From assembly GCF_013282215.1 (NCBI RefSeq), contig NZ_CP048103.1:310001-374000 (forward strand): 64,000 nt of DNA, in the 5' to 3' direction. A program made the position numbers and the translations under genes. Positions within the stretch are counted from its first letter, which is position 1; each line of letters starts with the position of its first letter. The notes under the pieces were generated by a model. That model did no database searches. It saw only the letters and a list, made by a program, of their open reading frames with translations, and had not been told where the DNA came from. The DNA is from Kroppenstedtia eburnea (GTDB taxonomy: Bacteria > Bacillota > Bacilli > Thermoactinomycetales > DSM-45169). Shown here in pieces: positions 1 through 8,199 of the stretch.

Positions 1-327
1 GCTGCCGATTTTGATGATGGCGACGCCGTCGGCCATGACCGGCACCCCCTGTTCGGTGTAAACTTCCGGGGTGGAAACGGTCAGTTTGTGGGAGAGGAGG
101 GAGAGGCGTTCCGCCCGTTGGAAGATCGGAACGATAAAGGCGCCGCCGCCACGGATGATCTTCATCTTTTTCCCCGAGGCGTCAGTGGTGGAATTTTTTC
201 CTCCCAGCATACTCCCGGTCACGATCAGGGCTTCGTCGGCACCGACGGTTTTGTACCGGGCCCAAAAACAGATGGCCAGCACCATGAAGACGATGGCGGC
301 CAAGCCGAGGATGGCCAGGGTGGTCAC
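1..327 (-). CDS. floT: Flotillin-like protein, 3' part missing at window edge
   Basis: The 109 visible residues start with GTG at 327, which overlaps the TGA stop of the upstream NfeD gene as GTGA. They show one N-terminal membrane anchor (about residues 3-22) followed by the start of an SPFH/band-7 domain, with the RGGGAFIVP and QRAERLSLLSHKL stretches typical of flotillins. Flotillins scaffold ordered membrane microdomains on the cytoplasmic face. The pairing with an NfeD-type gene matches the B. subtilis yuaF-yuaG arrangement. The gene runs off the left edge, so its length and C-terminal coiled coil cannot be judged. Confidence 0.85.
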   Translation of the reverse strand, partial: MTTLAILGLAAIVFMVLAICFWARYKTVGADEALIVTGSMLGGKNSTTDASGKKMKIIRGGGAFIVPIFQRAERLSLLSHKLTVSTPEVYTEQGVPVMADGVAIIKIGS

Positions 328-869
328 AGTTGGTTCACTCCTTCGTCTGAGTTGGGTTCAACCGGGGTGACCCACAGGACGGACTCTTCCACCTTGCGTA
401 TGATGACGCGGGCCCCCTGAGGGATCGGGTGATGATGAAGACTGGAGGCGATCTGGTTGGTGTGTCCGCCACCTGTCCAGACCAGCAATTCTCCACACCC
501 CTCGGCGGGAATGGCCGTGATCACTTCCCCCTGCCGCCCGATCAGGTCCGACATTCGGAACCCGACGGAACTCTCCGCATTTTCCATCGGTTTAACCACC
601 AGAAGGTAAAGCAGGACAGAGGCGACCACAGACAGCCCCAGGGCTGATAAGCTGAGGAAGGCCCCCTCCAGCAGGGTGGTTTTGGACAAGATGAGGCCTG
701 CCGCCCCGAAGGCTGTCAAGGCTCCCACCCAGACCACGGGGTGGAACATGGCAGAGCCTCCAGTGATCCCCTCCGTCAATCCCTCCAGCAGGTCCCCGAT
801 GATCCATGAGAGTGCTGTCAGCAGGATCCCGACCAGAAAACATCCCCAAAAAACAAGGGTCCAGTCCAT
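324..869 (-). CDS. NfeD/YuaF-like membrane protein, flotillin partner
   Basis: The 181-residue protein has three predicted membrane helices (about 5-27, 44-62 and 66-92) and a soluble C-terminal domain (about 105-172) rich in short strands, as in the OB-fold of NfeD proteins such as YuaF. A ribosome site AGGGGGGAT lies six bases before ATG 869. It overlaps the flotillin start by four bases, so the two are probably translationally coupled. Family knowledge suggests a role in membrane organisation with flotillin; no enzyme motif is visible, and the serine-protease domain of long NfeD proteins is absent. Confidence 0.8.
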   Translation of the reverse strand: MDWTLVFWGCFLVGILLTALSWIIGDLLEGLTEGITGGSAMFHPVVWVGALTAFGAAGLILSKTTLLEGAFLSLSALGLSVVASVLLYLLVVKPMENAESSVGFRMSDLIGRQGEVITAIPAEGCGELLVWTGGGHTNQIASSLHHHPIPQGARVIIRKVEESVLWVTPVEPNSDEGVNQL

Positions 870-882
870 TCCAGTATCCCCC

Positions 883-1022
883 CTAGAAGTATTGTGATTT
901 ACTGCGTTTGAAGGCGGTCGGGATTGGGTTTCACATTCCGTTCCGGTTGTTCTTACGAGCCAAAGTCACTCCATGTGAAACCCAACCCTCCCTGTGGACA
1001 GGTTTTTTCACAACGTTTCTAG
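883..1022 (-). repeat. Dispersed repeat, type-1 ends (copy A)
   Basis: Imperfect terminal inverted repeats CTAGAAGTATTGTGA and (reverse complement) CTAGAAACGTTGTGA bound 140 bp. The centre carries the shared hairpin GGGTTTCACAT/ATGTGAAACCC. The copy lacks the CACAAGTCTCGCC module. It sits between the NfeD start and the terminator of the next gene and has no coding capacity. Confidence 0.75.
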
Positions 1023-1075
1023 TACGGTTGTCGCCTTATATTTACGGATGAGCCGCTCAGAAGTTTCGCCGGACA

Positions 1076-1110
1076 CAAAAAAATCCGCCGTCCTTGAAAG
1101 GGGCGGCGGT
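1076..1110 (-). terminator. Intrinsic terminator of the DUF2269-like gene
   Basis: Read on the minus strand, a CCGCCGCCCC/GGACGGCGG hairpin is followed by seven T residues just after the stop codon of the 1118-1570 gene. Confidence 0.75.
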
Positions 1111-1117
1111 ATTCGGT

Positions 1118-1570
1118 TCACTGGAATTTGAAGGTGACGACCAGAATGATGAAGGCGAGCAGGAGCACTGTCAGGTTGAGGAGGTTGATGTAACGCTTGA
1201 CACTTGCAGTCTTGGCGGCGGGATCGGTCTCTCCTTGCAACTTTTTGAAGAGACGGCCGCCGTAGACCGGAAATCCGATCACATAGGCGAGGATGATCAA
1301 GCTCCCGAACCGTTCTTTGATCACCAGGTACAAAGGTTTGCTGTCGCCAAACTGGATCAGCATGTACAATCCGGCGACAAAGGCGAGGATCGCCACAGGG
1401 ACCATCATGCGGACATTCAGATTGTGGACGTTTTCCAGGCTTTGGTCCATGGAGATACCCGCATCATGCAGTTTGGTCGACTTGCGCAGCCAGACGGCCA
1501 TCACCGCCAGGCCGCCAAACCAGCTGGCGACACTGAACACATGGATAAACAAGGCGATTTTGTAAGCCAT
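1118..1570 (-). CDS. Four-helix membrane protein (DUF2269/CopD-like)
   Basis: The 150-residue protein has four predicted membrane helices (about 4-28, 52-72, 86-104 and 128-148). An early HVFSVASWFGG stretch with a His and Trp in the first helix resembles DUF2269 and CopD-type membrane proteins. AAAGGAGAG precedes ATG 1570 at normal spacing. It is monocistronic, with its own terminator. Function is unknown; haem or metal binding in the membrane is only a possibility suggested by the conserved histidine. Confidence 0.6.
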   Translation of the reverse strand: MAYKIALFIHVFSVASWFGGLAVMAVWLRKSTKLHDAGISMDQSLENVHNLNVRMMVPVAILAFVAGLYMLIQFGDSKPLYLVIKERFGSLIILAYVIGFPVYGGRLFKKLQGETDPAAKTASVKRYINLLNLTVLLLAFIILVVTFKFQ

Positions 1571-1611
1571 CGTCGATTCTCTCCTTTTTTTATGGTCCGT
1601 GGATAACCGAT

Positions 1612-1905
1612 TCAGCCGATGAGGATTTCAAACCCCTTCACACCGGTGTTCTGTGACGGGTTCGATCCTTTTCGTCCCCCATGAGCCCGGGCGAAGTGTT
1701 CGCTCTCCGTCCAGCGGAGGAAATCCTCCTTACTGTTGAAAACCGTCTCCGCCACCAAGTGGGTTTCGTCCTCCGCTTTCAGCAGTCGAAAGGAAACAAA
1801 GCCGGGAACCTGTTTCATCCCTTCAGGAGCCTGACGGAACCGCTCCACCAGTGACTCCAGATGTTCTTGGGAATCCACCGGGATCCGGTTGTTCACCTGA
1901 TACAT
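1612..1905 (-). CDS. IsdG/HmoA-type haem-degrading monooxygenase
   Basis: I start the gene at ATG 1905, directly after AAGGAGGGG; an upstream in-frame ATG would include the ribosome site. The 97-residue product fits the small antibiotic-biosynthesis-monooxygenase (ferredoxin-like dimer) fold. Asn5, Trp65 and His75 have the same mutual spacing as the catalytic Asn/Trp/His triad of IsdG-type enzymes, which open haem and release iron. The C-terminal stretch is short and basic. An iron-scavenging or haem-detoxifying role in the cytoplasm is likely; no haem transporter is adjacent. Confidence 0.75.
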   Translation of the reverse strand: MYQVNNRIPVDSQEHLESLVERFRQAPEGMKQVPGFVSFRLLKAEDETHLVAETVFNSKEDFLRWTESEHFARAHGGRKGSNPSQNTGVKGFEILIG

Positions 1906-2045
1906 GAGAAACCCCTCCTTCTTCCCCATTTTACACAAATCCATCTGGCTTTTGTCCTGTTTCCGTCTAAACGCCCCTGATTTGCCATATCCTTTTTTTC
2001 AGCTCAAAAACAGGTTTTCACCTGAAAGGAAACGGAAAGGGATAT

Positions 2046-2232
2046 AGAAGCATTGTGAAAAAGCCGTTCATACCCATAGGGCACAAGTCTCGCCTAGGTC
2101 ACTCCGTTCCCGGTCTCGCTATGCAGGGAGGGTCGGGTTTCACATGGAGTGACTTTGGCTCGTAAGAACAACGGAACGAAATGTGAAACCCAATCCCGAC
2201 CGGCCACGAACGTATAAATCACAACGCTTATA
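2046..2232 (+). repeat. Dispersed repeat, type-1 ends (copy B)
   Basis: AGAAGCATTGTGA at the left and TCACAACGCTT at the right form the inverted ends. Inside are the ACCCATAGGGCACAAG and CTCGCC...GGTCTCGCTATG module and then the GGGTTTCACAT hairpin. This is the most complete simple copy and fills most of the gap between the haem-oxygenase gene and the transporter operon. The pentamer ATAGA occurs at both outer edges and may be a short target duplication. Confidence 0.8.
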
Positions 2233-2271
2233 GAGATTATTCTCGCTGTCAACAGAGAGGGAGGGCTTCTT

Positions 2272-3330
2272 TTGATCACTTTTACCTCCGTGTCCAAAAC
2301 CTATGAGGATGGCACGGAAGCGTTGAAATCACTGGACTTTGAAGTGAAGGAAGGGGAGTTTTTTGTCCTGATCGGTCCCAGCGGCTGTGGCAAAACCACC
2401 ACCATGAAGCTGATCAACCGTCTGATTGAACCCACGGAAGGGGAGATTCTGTGTCGCGGGCGGGAGATTCACACCTTCCAAATCCATGAGCTGCGCTGGA
2501 ATATCGGATATGTCCTGCAGCAGATCGCCCTGTTCCCCCATATGAGTGTGGCGGAAAATATCGCAGTGGTTCCGGAGATGAAAAAGTGGGACAAGCCCCG
2601 GATCCACAAACGGGTGGATGAGCTTCTGGAGATGGTGGGGATGGAGCCCTCCACCTACCGGAACCGAACACCGGCGGAGTTGTCCGGGGGCCAGCAACAG
2701 CGGGTCGGGGTGGCCCGGGCCTTGGCCGCGGATCCGGATCTGATCTTGATGGATGAGCCGTTCAGCGCTCTCGACCCGATCAGCCGGGAACGTCTGCAGC
2801 AGGATATCCGGAGGCTGCAGCGGGAGATCCGCAAGACGGTGGTGTTTGTCACCCACGATATGGATGAGGCGTTGGCCTTGGGGGACCGGGTCTGTCTGAT
2901 GAAGGACGGGAGGGTGGTTCAAATCGATGCGCCCCAGGAGCTGATTCTCCATCCTGCCAATGCCTTTGTAAAGAAGTTTATCGGTGATCGCAAGAGCCCC
3001 TGGATGACCGCAGTCGATGTGATGATGGATCGGCACAGCCGCCTGGTGGCCGATGAAGCGGAGACCGGCCGCCGGACCGGCGGGGAAGAGCCCCTGTTTC
3101 TCCGGGGGGAAGGGAATCGCTTTCTGGGCCGCTGGGAAGGGGGAACCCTGCACCGGGATGTGCCGATCCTCTCCCATGACACCCGCTTGCGGGAGGCTCT
3201 GGGGGTGTTCCGGGAAACAGAGTGCGATCAGTTGCCGGTCCTGCATGGGAAGGAGTTGGTCGGTGTGTTGAGCTGGCGGAGCATCGTGGAATACCTGGAA
3301 CAGGCGGATGCGGGGGAGGCTGGGTCGTGA
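2272..3330 (+). CDS. Betaine/choline/ergothioneine-type ABC transporter ATPase with CBS region
   Basis: The 352-residue protein starts at TTG 2272 after GAGAGGGAGGG. It has a Walker A GPSGCGKTT near residue 36, signature LSGGQQQR near 138, Walker B LILMDEP near 157 and a switch histidine (VTHD). The C-terminal third (about 240-345) contains a recognisable CBS repeat, as in OpuCA/ProV and EgtUA, where CBS modules sense ionic strength or nucleotides. The second CBS repeat is degenerate. It should energise a permease/binding protein encoded immediately downstream with overlapping codons, but that partner is broken. Substrate cannot be fixed from sequence alone. Confidence 0.88.
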   Translation: MITFTSVSKTYEDGTEALKSLDFEVKEGEFFVLIGPSGCGKTTTMKLINRLIEPTEGEILCRGREIHTFQIHELRWNIGYVLQQIALFPHMSVAENIAVVPEMKKWDKPRIHKRVDELLEMVGMEPSTYRNRTPAELSGGQQQRVGVARALAADPDLILMDEPFSALDPISRERLQQDIRRLQREIRKTVVFVTHDMDEALALGDRVCLMKDGRVVQIDAPQELILHPANAFVKKFIGDRKSPWMTAVDVMMDRHSRLVADEAETGRRTGGEEPLFLRGEGNRFLGRWEGGTLHRDVPILSHDTRLREALGVFRETECDQLPVLHGKELVGVLSWRSIVEYLEQADAGEAGS

Positions 3331-4062
3331 ATATGTTGAGCGAATGGTTCCGGTTGTTGCAAAAGCGGTCTGATGTTCTGCTGCAGACCACCTGGGAGCA
3401 CCTGCAACTCTCCCTTCTCTCCCTCCTGATCGCCGTGTTGATCGCTCTGCCTCTGGGGGTCTGGCTGACACGGAGACAGCGGGTGGCGGAACCGGTGATC
3501 GGGGTGACGGCGGTATTGCAGACGATCCCGAGTCTGGCCTTGCTCGGATTTATGATTCCTCTGATCGGCATCGGAAAGACTCCGGCAGTCATCGCCTTGA
3601 CCGCATACGCCCTGCTGCCGATCCTCCGCAATACATATACCGGCATCCGGGAGGTGGATCCGGCTTTGATCGAAGCCGCCACAGGGATGGGGATGAGTTC
3701 CTGGCGCCGGTTGGTCAAGGTGGAGCTGCCCCTGGCGATGCCTGTGATCATGGCGGGAGTCCGGACCGCGATGGTGTTGATCGTGGGCACGGCCACCCTG
3801 GCCGCCCTCATCGGAGCCGGGGGACTCGGGGATCTGATCCTGACGGGTATTCAGCGGGCGGATAACGGGTATATCCTGCTGGGGGCGATTCCGGCGGCGG
3901 ACCCTGGAGAAACATCCGGAGCTGGAGAAGGCCCTCAACCGCCTGGCAGGCCGGATCACAGAGGAGGAAATGCAACGGATGAACCACCGGGTCGACTTCA
4001 AAGATGAAGATCCCGCCCGGGTGGCCCGGGAGTTTCTGAAAAAGAAAGGGTTGATTGACTGA
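3327..4062 (+). pseudogene. Permease-binding-protein fusion gene with internal deletion and frameshift
   Basis: From GTG 3327 the reading frame gives about 190 residues of a ProW/OpuBB/EgtUB-type permease with the usual membrane helices and the EAATGMGMSSWRR coupling motif. After ...GAIPAA near 3897 the expected last helix is missing. In the +1 frame the DNA then encodes the tail of an OpuCC/EgtUC-type binding protein (LEKHPELEKAL, then AREFLKKKGLID) ending at TGA 4060-4062. The permease frame instead reads nonsense to a stop at 4005-4007. I infer an ancestral permease-binding-protein fusion that lost roughly 700 or more bases across a GGCGGCGG run. The result should be a non-functional transporter. 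Confidence 0.8.
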
Positions 4063-4071
4063 AAATAAAAG

Positions 4072-4109
4072 AACAGACCCACTGCCGACTCCGGCAGTGG
4101 GTCTGTTTT
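4072..4109. terminator. Bidirectional intrinsic terminator
   Basis: A perfect 15-bp stem AACAGACCCACTGCC with a six-base loop has A-rich and T-rich flanks, so it can end both the transporter transcript and the converging penicillin-binding-protein transcript. Confidence 0.85.
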
Positions 4110-4124
4110 GGAATGGATTTCGTT

Positions 4125-6368
4125 TTATCCGCCGCTTTCAGTTCCACCGGGATTTCCTTGGTCACCGCCGGGAGGCGTGCCGCCGTTGTTGTCACCGCCG
4201 GGGTTCCCGTTGTCACCGCCACCCGGTGGCCTGCCGTTGTCCCCCGATGTGTCCCCTCCCTGATTGTTCCCGGGACCGGGTCCCCCGGGGCGATGACCGG
4301 GAGGAGTGTCCCCATTCTGATCCCGCTGGTGATCCGGTGGGTTGTCTCCGTTCCGGTTATGGTCACGGTTCTGGTTGGAGTTGTCCCAGTGGCGTCTTGG
4401 TTCCTGCTTGCCTTGATCATCGTCGTCACCGTAGAAAGTTTTCCAACCTCCGTCGCCAGGGTTGCTTCCCTTGGAGGAACCGCCCCCGGAGGATGCTTTG
4501 AACCGGCTGACCTTGGTTCCTTTCACAGCGTCGCTCATCACTTTATGGAAGATCCGGGCCGGGTATTCACCGCCGGTCAGATCCACTTGGCCGCCGTTGT
4601 CATTGAAGACGGTGGTGGCCATCACATATTCGGGAGTGTACCCCACAAACCACGCGATCTTGCTGCCCTGAGTGGTACCCGTCTTGCCCGCGATGTCCCT
4701 GCCATCGGGAAGCTTGGCATTCTGCCCGGTGCCGTAGTCCACGGCGTACTTCAGAATCCGGGTCATGGTCCGGGATGTGTCCTTGGAGAAGACCTTCACA
4801 TCTTTTTTCACTTTCTTTTTGGGCTCCACCAGATCGCCGTCCACATCCAGGATCTTGGTGATCGTATGGGCTTCGGTGTACATGCCGTCATGAACAAAAG
4901 TGGAATAGGCTTGGGCCATCTGCAAAGTGCTGACTCCCTTCGTCAGACCACCCAGTGCCAAAGGAGCCGGTGACTTGTCCGCCGGTTCCAGTTTCAGGCC
5001 CAGCTTTTGGCCGTATTCATAGGACTTGTTTACGCCCACCACTTCAGTGAGCAGGCGCGCCGTCGACACATTGAGAGACTTTCCGGCGACGACTTTCAAG
5101 GGAACAGTTCCATGGTAGGTCCGATCCATATTTCGAGGTGACCAACCATTGTAGGTGAAGGGAGCATCGGATACCATGCTGTTTTCGTTGTACCCTTTAT
5201 CCTGGATGGCCGGTGCATAGACGGTCAGGGGTTTGATCGATGAACCCGGTTGAATCGGAGCCAAGGCCCGGTTGGGGAAACCGGGAAGGTAATGGCGGCC
5301 GCCTCCGATGGCGGCAATGGCCCCGGTTTTGGGATCGATCATGGTGGCCCCGGCATCCAATTTGTCGCTCCCCTTGTAGAAGGAGTCATCCTTGAGCGCC
5401 CGCTCCAGGGAGAGTTGGGCCTTTTTGTTCAAGCCGGTGTATATTTTATACCGTCCGTTCACCAGCTCCTGGGAGTTGAGACCGTAACGCTCTTCCGCCT
5501 CTTTCAGCAAATGTTCCCTGTAGGCCTGGAAATTTTCCGGCTTCTTGTATTTATTGAGATGTTTCTGATTGATCCCCAGATCCTTCTTCTGATACTTCTC
5601 TTTCTCTTCCTCGGTGATCAAATCAAATTCGGCCATTTTCTTCAGTACCACATTGCGTCGCTGTTTGGCGGCTTTCGGGTTTTGATAAGGATTGTATCCC
5701 TCGGGAGCCTTGGGCAAGCCCGCCAGGAGGGCGACCTCATGAGGCTCCAGCTTTTCTTTGGTCAAATCCTTGCCAAAGTAGATTTTGGAGGCCATCTGAA
5801 TTCCGGATACGCCGTTTCCCAGGTAAATATAGTTCAGATAACCTTCCAGGATTTCCTTCTTGGTGTATTTACGCTCCAGGTTGTAGGCAAGGGTGATTTC
5901 GCTCACCTTACGCATGAAGGTTTTGTCTCTGTCGTTGAGGATCAGGTTGCGGGCCACCTGCATGGTGATCGTGCTCCCGCCCTCGGCGGGGCTCATGGTG
6001 AGCAAGTCCACCGCAAGGGCGCGGCCGAGACCTTTCAGGTCCGCCCCGTTATGTTTGTAGAAGCGTTCGTCTTCCACATAGACAAAGGTTTGAGCCAATT
6101 CCGGGGTTTTCACCTTGTCAAGTTCCACATACTCTCTTTGTGCATCTCCCAGGGTGGTTGCTTTTTTCCCCTGATGGTCGTAGATGGTGGTGACGAATTG
6201 CATGTTTTTTAGACTTTCCAGGTCGTAAAGGTTGGTGGTCATCATCACAGCGGTGCATCCCCCCATGATGATGAGCAGCGTGGTGGAGAGAACCAGCATC
6301 CACCATTTTTTGGTCATCATCGCTTTCCAAAATAACCGACCCATGGATTTCAATTTTCGAGCGTTCAT
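4125..6368 (-). CDS. Class A penicillin-binding protein (transglycosylase-transpeptidase)
   Basis: I start at ATG 6368; the upstream ATG at 6395 overlaps the ribosome site. The 747-residue protein has a short cytoplasmic tail, one membrane anchor (about 25-45), a GT51 glycosyltransferase domain with catalytic Glu near 98 (VEDERFYKH) and a GGSTITMQ motif, and a transpeptidase domain with SSIK near 375, SLN, and KTGTTQ near 560. The last ~110 residues are a low-complexity tail of Gly, Pro, Asn and Asp outside the membrane. It polymerises and cross-links peptidoglycan. Converging terminators make it monocistronic. Such tails vary between species; this one is unusually long and Asp/Asn-rich. Confidence 0.93.
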   Translation of the reverse strand: MNARKLKSMGRLFWKAMMTKKWWMLVLSTTLLIIMGGCTAVMMTTNLYDLESLKNMQFVTTIYDHQGKKATTLGDAQREYVELDKVKTPELAQTFVYVEDERFYKHNGADLKGLGRALAVDLLTMSPAEGGSTITMQVARNLILNDRDKTFMRKVSEITLAYNLERKYTKKEILEGYLNYIYLGNGVSGIQMASKIYFGKDLTKEKLEPHEVALLAGLPKAPEGYNPYQNPKAAKQRRNVVLKKMAEFDLITEEEKEKYQKKDLGINQKHLNKYKKPENFQAYREHLLKEAEERYGLNSQELVNGRYKIYTGLNKKAQLSLERALKDDSFYKGSDKLDAGATMIDPKTGAIAAIGGGRHYLPGFPNRALAPIQPGSSIKPLTVYAPAIQDKGYNENSMVSDAPFTYNGWSPRNMDRTYHGTVPLKVVAGKSLNVSTARLLTEVVGVNKSYEYGQKLGLKLEPADKSPAPLALGGLTKGVSTLQMAQAYSTFVHDGMYTEAHTITKILDVDGDLVEPKKKVKKDVKVFSKDTSRTMTRILKYAVDYGTGQNAKLPDGRDIAGKTGTTQGSKIAWFVGYTPEYVMATTVFNDNGGQVDLTGGEYPARIFHKVMSDAVKGTKVSRFKASSGGGSSKGSNPGDGGWKTFYGDDDDQGKQEPRRHWDNSNQNRDHNRNGDNPPDHQRDQNGDTPPGHRPGGPGPGNNQGGDTSGDNGRPPGGGDNGNPGGDNNGGTPPGGDQGNPGGTESGG

Positions 6369-6701
6369 CCCTTTTTCTCTCCTCCCAAGATACAATATAT
6401 ATCATACTGGATGTTCCCGGGAAACAGAACCTTTTTCACACAGCCGTTACACATTGAATTCTCCGGACAGATGTATGGGTTGGTCATATTTTACAGTGTC
6501 GGGACGGGCGGATCGGTTCTTATTTTCACTCCCCGGCACAAGTCTCGCTTTTGTTCCCAGATCCCGGCTTGCAGGGAGCCCGGATTCCATCCTATAATGG
6601 TCGGGTAGGAGTTGCCTCCGCCCCGAGGCGGAAATGGACGATGCATGTTAAATAACAGATACTGTCCGGGTGCCTGTGTACCCCTTTTGAGGTGATTCAC
6701 C
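6369..6701. other. Intergenic region with a decayed repeat fragment
   Basis: Between the divergent penicillin-binding-protein and DUF2621-like genes lie about 330 bases. At 6536-6595 there is a degenerate match to the dispersed CACAAGTCTCGC module without ends or hairpin. A small CCTCCGCC/GGCGGA hairpin occurs near 6616-6636. I see no convincing promoter or small gene. Confidence 0.4.
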
Positions 6702-7127
6702 ATGCCGGATTGGATCATATGGGTGATGATTCCCTGGTTTTTGTTCATGATCTGGTTTTTTGCGACCGGTGGCTATTTCATGTTTCGCAAGTTTTTGAAG
6801 GGCATGCCCAAAGAAGATGGAAAGTCGGACTTGGACTGGCAGGATTATTATATAGAAAAAACCCGCCATCTGTGGACCGAGGAGCAACAGGCTCTGCTGG
6901 AAGAGTTGACGCAACCGGTCCCCCAGCTGTTTCGTGAGACGGCACAACGCACCATCGCCGGGAAGATCGGGGAGCTGGCCCTCCGGGAAAAGGCGGATCG
7001 GATGAATGAGAGTCTGATCATCCGCGGCTACATCATGGCCACTCCCAAACGGGACCACAAGTGGCTGATTGAAACCTTGAACAAAAAGGAGATCGACCTG
7101 ACTCCCTATCGGGAGCTGTTGCAATAA
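6702..7127 (+). CDS. Single-pass membrane protein, DUF2621 (YneK-like)
   Basis: The 141-residue product begins with one aromatic-rich membrane helix (about 3-27). A soluble helical domain follows, with a WTEEQQALLEEL stretch and an ALREKADRM stretch containing acidic-basic pairs. It resembles the DUF2621 family of Bacilli, recalled from memory and not searched. No catalytic motif is visible. It has its own downstream terminator. Role unknown. Confidence 0.6.
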   Translation: MPDWIIWVMIPWFLFMIWFFATGGYFMFRKFLKGMPKEDGKSDLDWQDYYIEKTRHLWTEEQQALLEELTQPVPQLFRETAQRTIAGKIGELALREKADRMNESLIIRGYIMATPKRDHKWLIETLNKKEIDLTPYRELLQ

Positions 7128-7131
7128 TCTC

Positions 7132-7172
7132 AGGGTATCACCAATCACCGGATTGGTGACAGCCCTTTTTTT
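7132..7172 (+). terminator. Intrinsic terminator
   Basis: The TCACCAATC/GATTGGTGA stem, extended by GGG/CCC, is followed by seven T residues. Confidence 0.85.
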
Positions 7173-7284
7173 GTTTCCGTCCACCGGTTTTTTCTGACCT
7201 GGGGAGACGGATCGGGGATATGCTATACTGAATTGAAACCGGTACTTTTTTCCGGTATTTCGGACTGCCAAAATGGAGGGTCGC

Positions 7285-8199
7285 ATGATACGGGTAAACG
7301 AGCTGGTGAAGAGCTATGGCGGAAAACGGGTGGTGGACGCCGTGGGTTTTGAAGTGGCCGAGGGAGAGGTGTTCGGTCTGCTGGGGCCCAATGGTGCGGG
7401 GAAAACCACCACCATGGAGATGGTTGAGGGTTTGAGGAAACCCGATGCCGGGGAGATCAACCTGTTCGGGGTGGATGCCCTTCGCAAACCGAAGGCGGTA
7501 AAAGAGCTGATCGGGATCCAACTTCAGTCCACGGCTCTGTTTGACCACCTGACCACCAGGGAGAGCATCCTCCTCTATGGCAGCTTTTATCGGAACATGC
7601 GGAGAGTGGGGGAGTTGTTGCAGGCTTTTGACCTGGTGGAGAAAGGAAAAACACTGGTGAAACACCTCTCCGGCGGCCAGCGGCAACGACTGGCGATCGC
7701 ACTGGCGGTGGTTCACGACCCCCGGGTGATCTTCCTCGATGAGCCCACCACCGGATTGGACCCCAAGGCCCGCCGCGACTTGTGGGAAATTATTCTCCGC
7801 CTGAAGGAGGAGGGACGGACGATTTTTCTGTCAACTCACTATATGGAAGAGGCGGAACAGCTGTGTGATCGGGTGGCGATCATGGATTCCGGCCGGGTGA
7901 TCGCCCTGGACACCCCGGCGGGTCTGATCCGGGAGCTGGCTTCGGAGAGTGTGGTGGAGTTTGTGACGGAGACCGGGGTTCCGGAAGCGTCCCTGCGCGG
8001 TCTGACCGGAGTGAAGGATGTGAAGCAAACCGGTGATGGACTCACTCTTCTGCCGACGGATGATCTGCGGGGAACCCTGGCCGAGCTGATCCCCCTGGCA
8101 AGTGAGACGGGTCTGACCCTGAACGGGCTCCGGACACGGACGGCCACCCTGGAAGATGTCTTCCTGGAGCGTACGGGAAAGAGGTTGGCTGACCGATGA
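7285..8199 (+). CDS. ABC-2 exporter ATPase (DrrA/CcmA type)
   Basis: An ATG at 7273 is in frame but its following codons are the ribosome site GGAGGG, so I start at ATG 7285, giving 304 residues. Walker A GPNGAGKTT is near residue 37, the LSGGQRQR signature near 128, and Walker B VIFLDEP near 148. The C-terminal ~80 residues form the extra domain seen in drug and lipid exporter ATPases. It is coupled (ATGA overlap) to the permease gene. Together they form a two-component exporter; substrate unknown. Confidence 0.88.
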   Translation: MIRVNELVKSYGGKRVVDAVGFEVAEGEVFGLLGPNGAGKTTTMEMVEGLRKPDAGEINLFGVDALRKPKAVKELIGIQLQSTALFDHLTTRESILLYGSFYRNMRRVGELLQAFDLVEKGKTLVKHLSGGQRQRLAIALAVVHDPRVIFLDEPTTGLDPKARRDLWEIILRLKEEGRTIFLSTHYMEEAEQLCDRVAIMDSGRVIALDTPAGLIRELASESVVEFVTETGVPEASLRGLTGVKDVKQTGDGLTLLPTDDLRGTLAELIPLASETGLTLNGLRTRTATLEDVFLERTGKRLADR

